From: JADKAV01 sp963733395 | GTDB taxonomy: Bacteria > Actinomycetota > Actinomycetes > S36-B12 > UBA10799 | NCBI GenBank assembly: GCA_963733395.1 | Contig: CAVTCZ010000012.1 | Location: 1 to 64,000, forward strand | Length of the DNA stretch: 64,000 nt | Reading direction: 5' to 3' | Part shown: one piece after another, positions 9,702-19,681 of the stretch | Position numbering within the stretch: position 1 is the stretch's first letter | Layout of the letters: every line of letters begins with the position of its first letter | Notes under the pieces: model-generated | The model's input: the letters and a program-made list of their open reading frames with translations, nothing else | The model's database searches: none | What the model was told of the DNA's origin: nothing | Program-made: the position numbers and the translations under genes

Positions 9702-11000
9702 TCACAGACGCACGTAGGCGTACAGGATCCCGAGCACGATTGCGGCGGTGACCAGGGCGAACGGCCACGCGCGGCGGGGCCGTTGGGAGGCCCACGCCAG
9801 AGCCAGTACCGGTAGCACGACGAAGCTGTAGCGCTGCGGGTAGGGGAAGAAGGCATTCGACAGGTACTGCCCGACATAGACCAGAGCCGGCGTCGCCACC
9901 AGCCCTAGAGTCCCTGCCAGGCCGAGGGCGAAGGACCGACTTTGACTCGGTGCGTGCGCGAGCGCACTGATGGACCCCGAAACCAGGACCACAGTGGCCA
10001 CGGCGGCCAATCCCACCAGGACGGTCTTCTCGAAGAGGTCGACCGGTGAGGGCTGGTACATGGGGATGAAATTCCGGAGGATGTCGTCGAGCGCCTGTCC
10101 GATCGGCCAGGCGGTGCCTTCGGGCAGCGTGGAGTTGACGATCTGGGGCGCTTCCTTCACTCGGCTATCGGTCAAGTAGGCGGGGATCATGGTGGCCACG
10201 AAGGCAGCACCCGACACGACCGCGGCGAAAACGGCTGCGCCGAGCCGCCTGAGACTGGCGGAGTCCCGATCCCGCCACCAGGCGAGCGCCAGCAGGACAA
10301 TCGGAACGACTGCGAGAACGACGAAGTTGGGCTTCACCAGGACGGTGAGTGTCACCGCGAGGCCCAGGACGAGTGCGACCCGCAGGGGTGACCTGCCGAC
10401 TGCCCCGAGCGCGAGTGCAGTGATCGTCGTACCCGCGAGCAGACTCCACGCATCGGGATTGACCGTGATCCCTTGCGACAGGACCGGAGGCAGCGCGCCG
10501 CACAGGATCCCCAGCGACACCGCCAGGACAGGCGACAGACTCAGCCGTAGGCAGGCCCACGCCAGCAGCGCAGCACCCATCGCGAGGCTCAAGAGGCTGA
10601 CGATTCGTGCTGACACGAGGAATCCTGCGCCCGTGACGGCAGAGACCGCACGTCCCAGGTAGCCGGTCACGACGTAGTAGAGGGAGGGTCTCCCGGCGGC
10701 CGTGTTGATCCCGAGTTCCTGGAAGTCGCCGGGGTCGAAGGTGGGTGTTGTGCATGGGGGGGTCGGCCAGCCGGCATCGATGCCATCGCAGGCCTGGATT
10801 CGCATGGCCTCTTGTCCCACGTATTCGCCCGCCGGGATGTACCAGCGTCCCTGCGACGCCTTGATCGAGGAATCCACGTGCTGCAACTCGTCCACGGGCG
10901 AAAGACGGGGGTAGGTGCTGAGGACGAGCGCTCCGAGGATCAGAACGATGAGTCCTGCAGCCAGGGGAACGACCCACGGTGCTCGTCCCGGCTTGCTCAC
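9702..11000 (-). CDS. DUF2142-like polytopic membrane protein, probable GT-C glycosyltransferase
   Basis: A 432-residue integral membrane protein with about ten hydrophobic segments. After the first segment comes an acidic motif SPVDELQHVD (residues about 33-42), comparable to the PPDEP.H motif of DUF2142/GT-C membrane proteins, where the acidic residue is thought to bind the lipid-linked sugar. A large first extracytoplasmic loop carries a Cys pair (IQACDGIDAGWPTPPC). It sits between family 2 transferases that would supply lipid-phosphate sugars, which fits a GT-C enzyme acting outside the membrane. No catalytic role is proven and the family assignment rests on architecture. Confidence 0.68.
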   Translation of the reverse strand: MSKPGRAPWVVPLAAGLIVLILGALVLSTYPRLSPVDELQHVDSSIKASQGRWYIPAGEYVGQEAMRIQACDGIDAGWPTPPCTTPTFDPGDFQELGINTAAGRPSLYYVVTGYLGRAVSAVTGAGFLVSARIVSLLSLAMGAALLAWACLRLSLSPVLAVSLGILCGALPPVLSQGITVNPDAWSLLAGTTITALALGAVGRSPLRVALVLGLAVTLTVLVKPNFVVLAVVPIVLLALAWWRDRDSASLRRLGAAVFAAVVSGAAFVATMIPAYLTDSRVKEAPQIVNSTLPEGTAWPIGQALDDILRNFIPMYQPSPVDLFEKTVLVGLAAVATVVLVSGSISALAHAPSQSRSFALGLAGTLGLVATPALVYVGQYLSNAFFPYPQRYSFVVLPVLALAWASQRPRRAWPFALVTAAIVLGILYAYVRL

Positions 11001-11068
11001 CCGGTGAAGGTATCAGTGTCGTGGGGAGCGCCTGTGGTGAGGTCGATGCGGAGATGGGAAGTGGCAGT

Positions 11069-11779
11069 ATGGAGGCCATGCGAGTCCTGATCGCGGTGCC
11101 CGCTCTGAACGAGGCGGAAACCGTCGGACGAGTCGTGGCAGAGGTCAGGGAGGCTGTCGAGGCGGATGTCCTGGTGGTGGATGACGCGTCCTCGGACGCC
11201 ACCGCGCTGGCCGCACATGAGGCGGGTGCCCGAGTATTGCGGATGCCCTTCAACGTTGGTGTTGGAGGGGCCATGCGTGGAGCCTTCTGTTTCGCCCAAC
11301 GGCACGATTACGACGCTGTTGTGCAGGTCGATGCCGACGGTCAGCACGACCCCTCTGACATCCCGGCGCTGCTGGATGCACTGGAACAGGGCGGGGCTGT
11401 TGTCGTTGGCTCCCGTTTCGACCACGACTTCGCCACGACCCGCATGCGGCGACTCGCGATGCGCATGCTTGCCTGGGGGGTGCGACGCCTTACCGGCTGC
11501 AGCCTCACTGACACCACATCCGGCTTCCGTGCCGCTGATCGCCGTGCCATCGAACTGTTTGCACGCCGCTACCCTGCCGAGTACCTCGGTGATACCACTG
11601 AATCGCTGGTGGTCGCATCAAAGGCGGGTCTGCCACTTGTGGAGGTACCAGTGAGGATGCGCCCTCGCCAAGGCGGGCGGGCCAGTCAGCGACGCGGACG
11701 GTCGGCTCTGTACTTGGGGCGCGTGATGATGGCCCTCGCAGTCGCGGGACTCAGCAGTCGGCGCGCGGAAGCGCCATGA
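11069..11779 (+). CDS. Family 2 glycosyltransferase
   Basis: Compact GT2 enzyme (236 residues) of the polyprenyl-phosphate glucose/mannose transferase group without a large membrane domain. Motifs: RVLIAVPALNEAETVGRVV, DVLVVDDASSDATALAA, MPFNVGVGGAMRGAF, VQVDADGQHDPSDIP, GSRFDHDF, TDTTSGFRAADRRAIELF and a basic C-terminal tail. ATG 11069 is preferred because GGGAAG lies 8-9 bases upstream; ATG 11078 is the alternative. It forms a two-gene plus-strand operon with the DUF2304 gene, whose ATG overlaps this stop (ATGA). That pairing is common for GT2 plus small membrane protein modules. Confidence 0.88.
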   Translation: MEAMRVLIAVPALNEAETVGRVVAEVREAVEADVLVVDDASSDATALAAHEAGARVLRMPFNVGVGGAMRGAFCFAQRHDYDAVVQVDADGQHDPSDIPALLDALEQGGAVVVGSRFDHDFATTRMRRLAMRMLAWGVRRLTGCSLTDTTSGFRAADRRAIELFARRYPAEYLGDTTESLVVASKAGLPLVEVPVRMRPRQGGRASQRRGRSALYLGRVMMALAVAGLSSRRAEAP

Positions 11780-12153
11780 CCACGACCTACGTGCTCGGAG
11801 TGGTTGCGTCGCTCGCGACCCTGGTTTTCGTGGTCGAACTCCTTCGCCGAGGAATCCTCAAGGAGCGGTTCGCGGCGCTTTGGGTACTCGTCGCAGTAGG
11901 GCTACTGCTCCTGGCGATCTTCCCGGGGGTCCTCGAGTGGTTTTCCGATGTGGTGGGGGTTGCTGTTCCCGCGAACCTCTTGTTCGTTGCGGGAGGCTTC
12001 CTGCTCCTCGTCGTCAGCGTCCAACTCAGTTATGAGATCAGTGCTCTCGATGCTCGGTCACGCCGCCTGGCTGAGGAGGTTGCACTGCTGAGGTTCGAGA
12101 TCGACGAGATGCGTGAGGGCCCGGGGAAGGGCGTGGAGCAGGGCAGGCCTTAG
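11776..12153 (+). CDS. DUF2304 family small membrane protein
   Basis: A 125-residue protein with three membrane segments (residues about 4-24, 33-53 and 66-88), an ELLRRGILKERFAALWVLVA loop and a charged coiled-coil-like tail (LDARSRRLAEEVALLRFEIDEM). This is the DUF2304 pattern. Members are usually encoded directly after a GT2 glycosyltransferase, as here with a 4-base overlap, and are thought to help anchor or regulate it; the function is not established. Its stop overlaps the stop of the convergent sugar transferase gene. Confidence 0.85.
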   Translation: MTTTYVLGVVASLATLVFVVELLRRGILKERFAALWVLVAVGLLLLAIFPGVLEWFSDVVGVAVPANLLFVAGGFLLLVVSVQLSYEISALDARSRRLAEEVALLRFEIDEMREGPGKGVEQGRP

Positions 12154-13594
12154 TGCGCGCCCTTACCCGTGGCCACGGCCTTGAACGTCTTCACCAGGAT
12201 CACCAGGTCCAGTGTGGGTGACCAGTTCTCGACGTAGCGCAGATCCATCTGCATCCGCTCGGGCCACTCGACTTCCTTGCGTCCGGCGACCTGCCACAGC
12301 CCTGTGACGCCGGGCTTCGTCAGGTGGCGGCGGTGGTCGGACGTGCCCAGCAGCGGCAGCTCCTCCACGAGCATCGGTCGCGGACCCACCAGGCTCATCT
12401 CACCCTTGAGGACGTTCCAGAGCTGCGGCAGCTCATCCAGGGACCAGCGGCGCAGGAAGCGGCCGAACGGCGTGATGCGTGGGTCGGACTTGTACGAGTC
12501 CGGGTCACCGGCGATGCTGCCGAGTACGTCTTCGCGGATCTCGTGCGATCCCTCGTACATCGTGCGGAACTTGACCAGTCGGTAGACCTCACCAGCGCGC
12601 CCCACCCGCTCCTGGATGAACAGCGCCGGCCCGGGGGAGGTCATGCGAATGACGATGGCTGATCAGCAGCATCACGGGGGAGATGAGGACCAACCCGACG
12701 GCCGACACCAAGGCGTCGGTCGCGCGCTTCAGCAGAGCCTGCGGGCCGGTCAGTCGCGGCTCCTCCAGGTGCATCAAGGGCAACCCTGCCGCGGGGCGGA
12801 TGTTCAGTCGAGGACCCGTGACATCTCCCAGGGCCGGTGCCACCAGCAGATCGATGTTGGGTCCCTCCAGGCGCCAGGAGAGTCGCCGTACGACCTCACT
12901 GGTCATGTTCCGGGTCTGGCTGATGGCTACTGCGTCAACCTCGTACTCGTCCAACGCTGCACTCGACCTGATCCAGCCAGCCGTCGAGAGAATCCGCCGC
13001 CGCGGGACCGCGCATCTCCGAAACCACCTTGAAGCCGGTACGGGGGTCTCGGGACAGCCCCGCCTCAAGTTCCAGCAACGACGGCCCCGACCCGATGACG
13101 AGAGTCCGCCGCATGAGGTTGCCCTTGCGTCGCTGGTTGAACACCCAGACGCGCATGGTGCGCCGACCCAGCGGCAGCAGGATCGCCCCGGCCAGGAAGG
13201 TGCCGAAGATGAACTTCCGCCCGTCGGTGATCTCCAGCACGAAGCCGACCGAAGCGAAGAAGGCGAAGGTTCCGACCGTCGCGGTCAGGACGTTCTTGAA
13301 CTCGTCGGAGCCGACTCCGATCCGGCTGCTGTCGTAGGCGCCCCGGATGGCCAGGACCGCCACCCACACGGCCAGGATCGCGAGCGCCGCCTTCCATGGG
13401 TACTGGCCATTGCCGCGTGCCAGGAACCCGACAAGGACGGACAAGGAGATCACGAGTGCGTCGACGCAGATCGCCACCACGGAGATCGAGCGCAAAGGAT
13501 CGGCGCTACTCCTGGCGTCATCCTGGGCGAAACGGGCCAGGGCCTCCGGGAACACTTGACGTGAGGCAGAGCGATCGACGTGCTGAAGCGCCAT
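12150..13594 (-). CDS. Polyprenyl-phosphate sugar phosphotransferase, WbaP/WcaJ type (frame breaks near 12965 and 12640)
   Basis: Initiating enzyme of exopolysaccharide or O-antigen assembly; moves a hexose-1-phosphate from a nucleotide sugar to undecaprenyl/decaprenyl phosphate. The N-terminal part has four to five membrane segments, followed by a CoA-binding-like region (LMRRTLVIGSG). The C-terminal catalytic domain has PVMLL, MTSPGPALFIQERVGR, KFRTMY, DPRITPFGRFLRRWSLDELPQ, LVGPRP and GVTGLWQVAGR. ATG 13594 follows GGAGGG with 5-base spacing. The protein is spread over three frames; the breaks near 12965 and 12640 are single-base. It is the natural first step for the polysaccharide made by this locus. 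Confidence 0.9.
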
Positions 13595-13769
13595 GTCAAC
13601 CCTCCGCCGTGTGGAATCTCCCCTCCCTGCAGAGTGGCATGTCGTCATGCATGGGCGCTAAGTCGGATCACCCTTCGTGACCGATTTGTTACGTCGTCGT
13701 CACAGCGTGCACATCACGGCAGGACGGCTTGCAGCCGGCGGTTCAGCGATTCGAAGCGACCCGAGGCAC

Positions 13770-14656
13770 CTAGGCGAACACCTGCAGCATGAACATGGCT
13801 GCCCATATGACGCCGAGTGCCTGCAGCACGCGGTCGCCCCACACGAGATCCTCGGGCGCCTCGGCCGTGCCCGAGTCCACGTCGCGGGCGTACCGCAGCA
13901 GCAGCAGCACGAACGGGATCACTGACAGCCGGGCCCACATCGCGCTGCCGCCGTTGCCCAACTCGGCGGCCCACAGCCCGTAGTACACGACCGCGATCCC
14001 GACCGACACGCCCCAGACGAAGCGCAGGTAGCCCTCGGAGTACTCGCGCAGTCCCTGTCGGGTGCCGCTCTCATGCCCGTGGGTCACCAGTTCGCTGTAC
14101 CGCTTGCCGGACACCACGAACATCGCCGAGGCTGCCGTGACGGTGAGGAACCAGGTGCTGACCGGGATACCGACCGCGACCCCGCCGGCCACCGCCCGCA
14201 GCACGAAGCCCGCGGCGACGCAGGCGAGGTCGAGCACGGGCTGGTGCTTCGCCCAGGATACGTAGACGACCTGCAGCAGCAGGTAGGCCAAGATCAGCAG
14301 CGTCAGGTGAGGGACTGCCGAGCAGGACCGGGAGCACCAGTGCGGCAACGGCCAGCAGGGCCGGCAGTGACGGTCGCCGCGCGCACCGAAACCCGCCCGG
14401 AGGCGATGGGCCGGTCGCGCTTGACGGGGTGCCGGCGGTCCGCCTCGCGGTCGAGGATGTCGTTGGTCAGGTAGACCGCGGCGGAGGCGGCGCACATGAC
14501 GACGAAGGCCAGCGCCGTCTTCGCGATGACGCCGGGCTCCAGGAGCCGTCCTGACGCCAGCGGCACCGCGAAGACCAGCAGGTTCTTGATCCACTGCTTC
14601 GGGCGCATGGAGGCGATCAGCCCCGCGGCCGGCGAAGCAGCAGTCGATGCAGCCAC
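13770..14656 (-). CDS. ubiA: Decaprenyl-phosphate phosphoribosyltransferase, UbiA family (frame break near 14325)
   Basis: Integral membrane prenyltransferase-fold enzyme that transfers phosphoribose from PRPP to decaprenyl phosphate, the first committed step to decaprenyl-phospho-arabinose in actinobacteria. Seen: SMRPKQWIKNLLVFAVPLAS at the N-terminus, the first Asp-rich motif NDILDREADRRHPVKRDRPI, then after the break KRYSELV and YSEGYLRFVWGVSVG, all characteristic of the mycobacterial Rv3806c group, and about eight membrane segments. GTG 14656 has a GGAGGGAG site about 9 bases upstream. The break near 14325 (one base) separates residues up to SVRAATV from the rest. Its place in a polysaccharide locus suggests that arabinose or ribose derived from the lipid carrier is added to this glycan. 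Confidence 0.88.
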
Positions 14657-14687
14657 CCGCCTGCTCCCTCCGCTCGGTGCCCTGAGT

Positions 14688-15925
14688 CTAGCCGCGACCA
14701 CGGGGGTGCAGGTCGTCGGGATGCCGGCTCAGCACCCGCCGCAGCAGCACCGGTTGTCCGTCGACGACCAGATCCGCGCGTGCCCTCCGTGCAGGTCCCG
14801 TCGACCCGGCACACCTGCAGGCCGGTGGCATCGACCGACCCCGCGCCCCACATCACCGTGAAGCCGCGGCCGTCGGCGCCGGTGAAGTGGCAGCGCCGCA
14901 GCCCGTCGGCGTCCTGGCAGCCCGCCGGGCCGCGCACCGGTCAGCCAGTCGCGCACGGTGAGGAAGGCGCGGCCGGCGGGGGTGATCCCGGCGGCGTCGG
15001 TCATGTCGATGCCCAGCACCGACAGGTCCCAGCCGTACCAGTAGGTGCGGGCCACCCCCAGCGTCGCGCTGTCCAGGTAGGTGCGGGCCACGTACGTGGC
15101 GGCGGTGGTCGGGTCCGGCACGATCTGCGGCAGCCCTGGCCGCCGGTCACCGTAGTTGACCTCGGTGTCCCACAGCGGCCGGTCGATCCCGACCTTGTTC
15201 AGGACCCGCTGCGCGGCGCGGATGCTCGCCACGCGGGCGTCCGGGCCCTTGGTGGTGTCCACCGGGTACAGGTGCACGGCCATCGCATCCACCGGGTCGC
15301 CGAGCCTTGTGCAGGGCGCGGGCGTAGCGGACGAAGAAGCTCTCGGTCGCGAACAGGTCGTCCGGGATGACGGTGCTGGACGCCGCCACCACCAGTGCCG
15401 GCGGATCGGTGATCTTGATCGCGTCGTACGCCCGGCGGGTCAGTTGCGCCAGCGCGGTCCAGTCGCCCTCGTAGAAGCTGCGGGTGTTCGCCTCGTTCCA
15501 GATCTGGTAGGCGGTGATCCGGCCCTCGTAGCGCTTGGCGACCTCGCGGACGAAGTCCAGGTAGTCCTCGGGATCGGCCGGCAGGGACGTGCTGCCGGGT
15601 CCGTACAGGCCCGGCAGGTCGGGATTGCGCGCGGCCCACCGCGGCGTCGACCCGAGCACGTACAGGATGTCCGTCGCGCCGGCCGCCCGGGCGTTGTCCA
15701 CGGCGGCATCCAGGGCGGTCCAGTCGTACTGGTCGCGGGCGGTCTCGATCTGGTCCCAGCGCACCCCGGCGTCCCACAGCCGGACCGAGGTCAGCTGGAC
15801 TGTCGGCGGGAGCGGCCTGCGCGATCCCGCCGACGTGCTGGCCGAAAGCCGTCGCCGGGATCGGCAACCCCGGCCCCACTCCGCCGATCACCAAGCGCCC
15901 CCAGGACGGCCGCTGCACCGATCAC
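14688..15925 (-). CDS. Secreted clan-A glycoside hydrolase, copy 1 (several frame breaks)
   Basis: TIM-barrel glycosidase with the two clan GH-A glutamates: acid/base in YQIWNEANTRSFY and nucleophile in LWDTEVNYGDRR. Other landmarks shared with copies 2 and 3: FG.HV near the N-terminus, VRLWDAGVRWDQIE, ATDILYVLGSTPRWAA, SSTVIP, AVHLYPV, RTYLDSA and TYWYGWD. GTG 15925 overlaps the preceding TGA (GTGA) and opens a short hydrophobic signal (VIGAAAVLGALG). Breaks lie near 15880, 15815, 15300, 14935 and 14785; the stop is then TAG at 14688-14690. The C-terminal part has a Cys pair (CRVDGTC) like the other copies. Substrate unknown; PslG-type endoglycosidases are the nearest functional analogy. Confidence 0.78.
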
Positions 15926-17007
15926 CGCGCCAGACTCTCGCACAGAGCCGTGCGTAGCCGTCGATCACGTCCTCCCAGCGGTAGGCGGTCTCCGCCCGCT
16001 GCCGCACCGCCGCGCCCCGGTCGTCGGGTGCCTGCTCGTCGGCCTCGACCGCCGCCGCCACCCCCGCCTCGTCGGTGAACCAGCGGGCGTGGCCGGCCGT
16101 GACCTCGCGGTTGAACACGCAGTCGTAGGCGGTGATCCGGGTGCCGGCGCCCATCGCCCGCAGCAGCGACGGGTTGGTGCCGCCCACGGAGTGGCCGTGC
16201 AGGAGGCTGCGGGACCCGACGTACAACTGGTCCAGCAACTCCTGGTCCCACACCGACCCCAGCAGCCGGATCCGGTCGTCGCCGGCAGCAGCCTGCGCCA
16301 CGGCCTCGGCGTATTCGTGGGAGTAGCTGGCCGCCCCCACGACGACCAGCGGCAGCCGGGCCGCGCTGCGCCGGTAGCCCGCGCACGATCTCGAGCACGT
16401 GGTTCTCCGGCTCGAAGCGGGCCACGCTGAGGTGGTAGCCGTCGGCGTCCAGCCCGAGTTCGGCCAGCCGCGGCGCGGGCGGGTCCACCAGCGGTGCGCC
16501 GTAGGGCAGGTAGACGCTGTCGCGGCCGTACCGGTCCCGCACGTAGTCGCCGATGGCCCGGGCGTCGGCGATGATCGCGTCGGCGTGCCGGACCGAGGAG
16601 CGCTCGGCCCACGCGTAGTACTTCGCGCCGAATCCCTCCCACTTCGCCCGCTGCGCCTCCAGGCCGTCGATGTGGACCGCCACCGGCATGCCGCGCATCT
16701 TCAGCGGGGCGACGAAGGGCGCGTTGCCGCTGTTGAACACGATGGCCACGTCGAGGTGCTGGAACAAGGCGTGCCCGGCGGACAGACCCGTGTGACTGAG
16801 CGTCTCGGCGGTCTTCAACCGCAGGGCGGGCAGGTTGACCAGCCGGGTCCCGCGGTACTGCGCGCAGCGTCTGGCCCGGATTGCGGCAGTAGACGGTGAC
16901 GTCCCAGCCGCGCTGCGACGAGCCCGGGCCCGATGAACTCGCACCGCGGTCTCGAAGCCCCCGTGCTGGGCGGGGATGCCGCGGGTTCCCAGCAGGGCGA
17001 CCCTCAT
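15922..17007 (-). CDS. DUF1972/GT4 glycosyltransferase, rhamnosyltransferase type (frame breaks near 16885, 16375 and 15950)
   Basis: GT-B glycosyltransferase of the group with an N-terminal DUF1972 domain. It starts MRVALLGTRGIPAQHGGFET, which is diagnostic. Further on: GWDVTVYCRNPGQ, YRGTRLVNLPALRLKTAETLSHT, MPVAVHIDGLEAQRAKW, SVYLPYGAP, YHLSVARFEPENH and, in the donor domain, LLHGHSVGGTNPSLLRAMGAGT with CVFNREV. Three single-base breaks spread it over frames. The last lies near the 3' end: correcting it gives LCESLAR and a TGA at 15922 that overlaps the next GTG. ATG 17007 has no ribosome site. A long palindromic element (17021-17145) lies directly upstream. Confidence 0.85.
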   Translation of the reverse strand: MRVALLGTRGIPAQHGGFETAVRVHRARARRSAAGTSPSTAAIRARRCAQYRGTRLVNLPALRLKTAETLSHTGLSAGHALFQHLDVAIVFNSGNAPFVAPLKMRGMPVAVHIDGLEAQRAKWEGFGAKYYAWAERSSVRHADAIIADARAIGDYVRDRYGRDSVYLPYGAPLVDPPAPRLAELGLDADGYHLSVARFEPENHVLEIVRGLPAQRGPAAAGRRGGGQLLPRIRRGRGAGCCRRRPDPAAGVGVGPGVAGPVVRRVPQPPARPLRGRHQPVAAAGDGRRHPDHRLRLRVQPRGHGRPRPLVHRRGGGGGGGRGRRAGTRRPGRGGAAAGGDRLPLGGRDRRLRTALCESLAR

Positions 17008-17020
17008 GGGTGGCCGTGGC

Positions 17021-17145
17021 GCGAGTGTTGCGCGGTTGTGGATGTGGCGCGCGAGTGTCGCGCGGGTGCTGCGTTCTGGGGTCGCCAAACCGACAACGGT
17101 GCAACACTCGGCGGCGGGTGACCCGCAACGGTGCAACGAGTCGCG
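17021..17145. repeat. Compound palindromic intergenic element, copy 1
   Basis: Two GAGTGTTGCGC-GGTTGT-like units (17021-17039 and 17051-17069) are followed by two units in inverse orientation (17093-17110, ACAACGGTGCAACACTCG, and about 17125-17143). The RNA or single strand could form a double hairpin. A second element of the same plan and nearly the same unit sequence lies at 63159-63277. It fills the gap between the GH copy 2 stop and the GT4 start codon. Confidence 0.85.
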
Positions 17146-17148
17146 GCG

Positions 17149-18359
17149 TCACGACAGGCGGATCGGGGACGCCGACACCTTCACCGTGGTACCCACCGGC
17201 GCGCAGGCCCCCGAGAGCTTGCAGACCTGGGTGACCCCGGCCGGGCGGCTTGATGCTGGTCGACTTCGCGCGCGTACAGGATGCGGGTCTTGCCGACGGT
17301 GCAGGTGACCACCGCGGACCCCTTGCAGCCCTTCCAGGAGCCGGCGAGCAGCCAGTCCCGGGTGGTCAGGTAGGCCTGGCCGGCGCGGGTCACCGAGCCG
17401 TCGCCGTTGGTCAGCGAGACGCCGAGGACGTTGATGTCCCACCCGTACCAGTAGGTGCGGGCGATGTCGTAGCGCGCGGAGTCGAGGTACGTGCGGGAGA
17501 CGTACGCGGCGGCCTTCTTCGGCTTGGGCACGACCTGCTGGGCGGTGCGGCGGTCACCGTAGTTCACCTCGGTGTCCCACAGCGGCTTGTTCAAGCCGAC
17601 CCTGCGCATGACCTGCCGCACCGCGGCGATGCTGGCGACCCGGGCGTCCGGGCCCTGTTTCGGGTTCGACCGGGTAGAGGTGCACGCTCAGCGCGTCGAC
17701 CTTCGCCTTCTGCCTCTTGAGCTCGCGCAGGTAGCGGAAGAAGAAGCTCTCGGTCTGGAACTTCGGCGTCGGGATGACGGTGCTGGATGCGGCCACGATG
17801 TCCGCGCTCGCGATCGACGGCGCGGATGGTCTTCGAGGCCTGTCTTGGTCAGCGCGGCCAGCTTGATCCAACCGTCGTACTTGCCCCCGTTGTAGAAGCT
17901 GCGGGTGTTCGCCTCGTTCCAGATCTGGTAGGCGGTGATGCGGCCCTTGTAGCGCTGCGCGACGGCCTCGGCGTAGTTGAGGTAGTACTTGCTCTTCTTG
18001 GGCAGGGATGCCGTGCCGGGCCCGTAGAGGTCGGCGCTGGAGAACGTGCTGGCTGCCCACTTCGGGGTCGAGCCGAGCACGTAGAGGATGTCCGTGGCGC
18101 CCGCGGCCTCGGCTGCGGACACCGCCCGGTCCAGCGGCGCCCAGTTGTACTTGCCCTTGGCGGTCTCGATCTGGTCCCAGCGCACGCCGGCGTCCCACAG
18201 CCGCACGGCCCGCACGTCGATCGACGGCTTGCCGCCGGCGCCGAGCGACGCCACGTGCAGACCGAACTGCTCGGGCGCGACTGGCTTGGCCGCGGCGACA
18301 GTCGGCACTGCCATGAGGCCGGCCGCCACGACGGCGGGCATTGCAGTCCAACGGAACAT
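17149..18359 (-). CDS. Secreted clan-A glycoside hydrolase, copy 2 (frame breaks near 17830, 17665 and 17255)
   Basis: Paralogue of the genes on either side. ATG 18359 follows GGGAGGAATCCGA, a good ribosome site, and opens a signal peptide (MFRWTAMPAVVAAGLMAVPT, cleavage near AAA-KP). The barrel shows VRLWDAGVRWDQIETAKGKY, ATDILYVLGSTPKWAA, the acid/base Glu in YQIWNEANTRSFYNG, SSTVIPTPKFQTESFFFRYL, VHLYPVEP, and the nucleophile Glu in LWDTEVNYGDRR. A small C-terminal domain has Cys residues (CKGSAVVTC; VCKLSGACAP). Three single-base breaks divide it; correcting the last gives the end SASPIRLS at 17149. Likely an extracellular polysaccharide-cleaving enzyme; substrate unknown. Confidence 0.8.
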
Positions 18360-18381
18360 TCGGATTCCTCCCATACGGAAC

Positions 18382-19681
18382 CTACGGAACGAGCAGGACG
18401 GGGGCTTGTGTGACGCGCAGTTCGCGGTTCTTCAAGGCGGTGCACTCACCGTCGAGGGTGCACACCTTGCGGACGTCGAACTGCGCCCGGGGCAGCGTCA
18501 CCGTCCGGGTCTTGCCCAGCGGCGCGTACAGGATGTACTGCCGCTCGCCGGCGCGCTTCAGCGAGCAGACGGTGACGCGCTGGTCCGAGCAGGCGCCCCA
18601 CTTGGCGCCGTCCAACCAGTCCTGCACGGTGAAGAACGCCTGCCCGGGCGCGAGGATGTCGCCGCTGACCGCCCGGGTGGTGCTGATGCCCATGACCTGC
18701 GACTCCCAGGCGTACCAGAACACCTTCGTGACGCCGTAGCGCAGACTGTCGACGTAGGTCCGGGCGAGGTAGGCGCTGCCCACTTTGGCGCCGAAGGCCT
18801 CCTCCGGATGGCCGTTGTCGCGACGGTTGCCGTAGTTGACCTCGGTGTCCCAGATGGGCACCGTCGACAGCCCGACGTCGGCCATGACCGAGCGGGCCAT
18901 CTCGAGGCCCTTGAGCCGCTCCGTCGGGGTGCCGCCGCCCGGGCCCTTGGTGGTCCACGGGTAGAGGTGGACGGTGACGGCGTCGAGCTTCACCTTGCGC
19001 TTGGCCACTGAGCGCAGGTACCGGTAGAAGAAGCTCTCGGTGGCGAACTTCTTGCCCTGGATCACGGTGCTCGACGCGCTGACCACCTTGGCCTTCGGGT
19101 CGATCGCGCGGATCTCCTCGTGCGGCGATGTCGGTCAGCAGGGCCATCCGCTTCCAGTGCTCGGGCCGCTCGGGCGCCCAGAACGACGCCAGATTGGCCT
19201 CGTTCCAGATCTGGTAGCTGGTGATCCGGCCCTTGTACCGGGTGGCGACGTCGCGCACCCAGTCGCGCCAGTAGCTCAGCTTCTTCGGCTCCGAGGCGGT
19301 GCCGCCGCCGTAGTAGTACACGTCGGGCTTGACGTTCGTGGCGGCCCACTCCGGGGTCGAGCCCAGGACGTACATGATCTCCTTGGCGCCGGCCTTCTGC
19401 GCGGTCGCGACCGCGGTGTCGAGCTTGTCCCAGTCGTACTCGTCCTGCTGCTTCTCGATCTGGTCCCAGCGCACGCCGGTGTCCCACAGCCGCACTCCGC
19501 CGAGCCGGCCGGGGAAGTCCTTGCCCGCGCTCAGCGTCGACACGTGCATCCCGAACAGGCCCGGGTCGGCCTTCGTCCAGGGTGCCTTCGGCGGCGGGGA
19601 CACGGGTCCCACGGCGGCAGCGGCCGGGCTCACCGACAGGCCGGCGGCCACGGCCGTGGCCGCGAGCACGCGCGCGATCAC
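18382..19681 (-). CDS. Secreted clan-A glycoside hydrolase, copy 3 (frame break near 19110)
   Basis: The best preserved of the three paralogues, about 430 residues. GTG 19681 overlaps the DUF4012 stop by 4 bases (GTGA) and starts a signal peptide (VIARVLAATAVAAGLSVSPA). Motifs: FGMHVSTL, VRLWDTGVRWDQIEKQQDEY, KEIMYVLGSTPEWAA, acid/base in YQIWNEANLASFW, SSTVIQGKKFATESFFYRYL, VHLYPW, nucleophile in IWDTEVNYGNRR, and a C-terminal domain with CSDQRVTVCSLKRAG and VCTLDGECTAL. A single break near 19110 lies between MALLTDI and VSASSTV. Translational coupling to DUF4012 suggests the two proteins act together at the cell surface. Confidence 0.83.
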
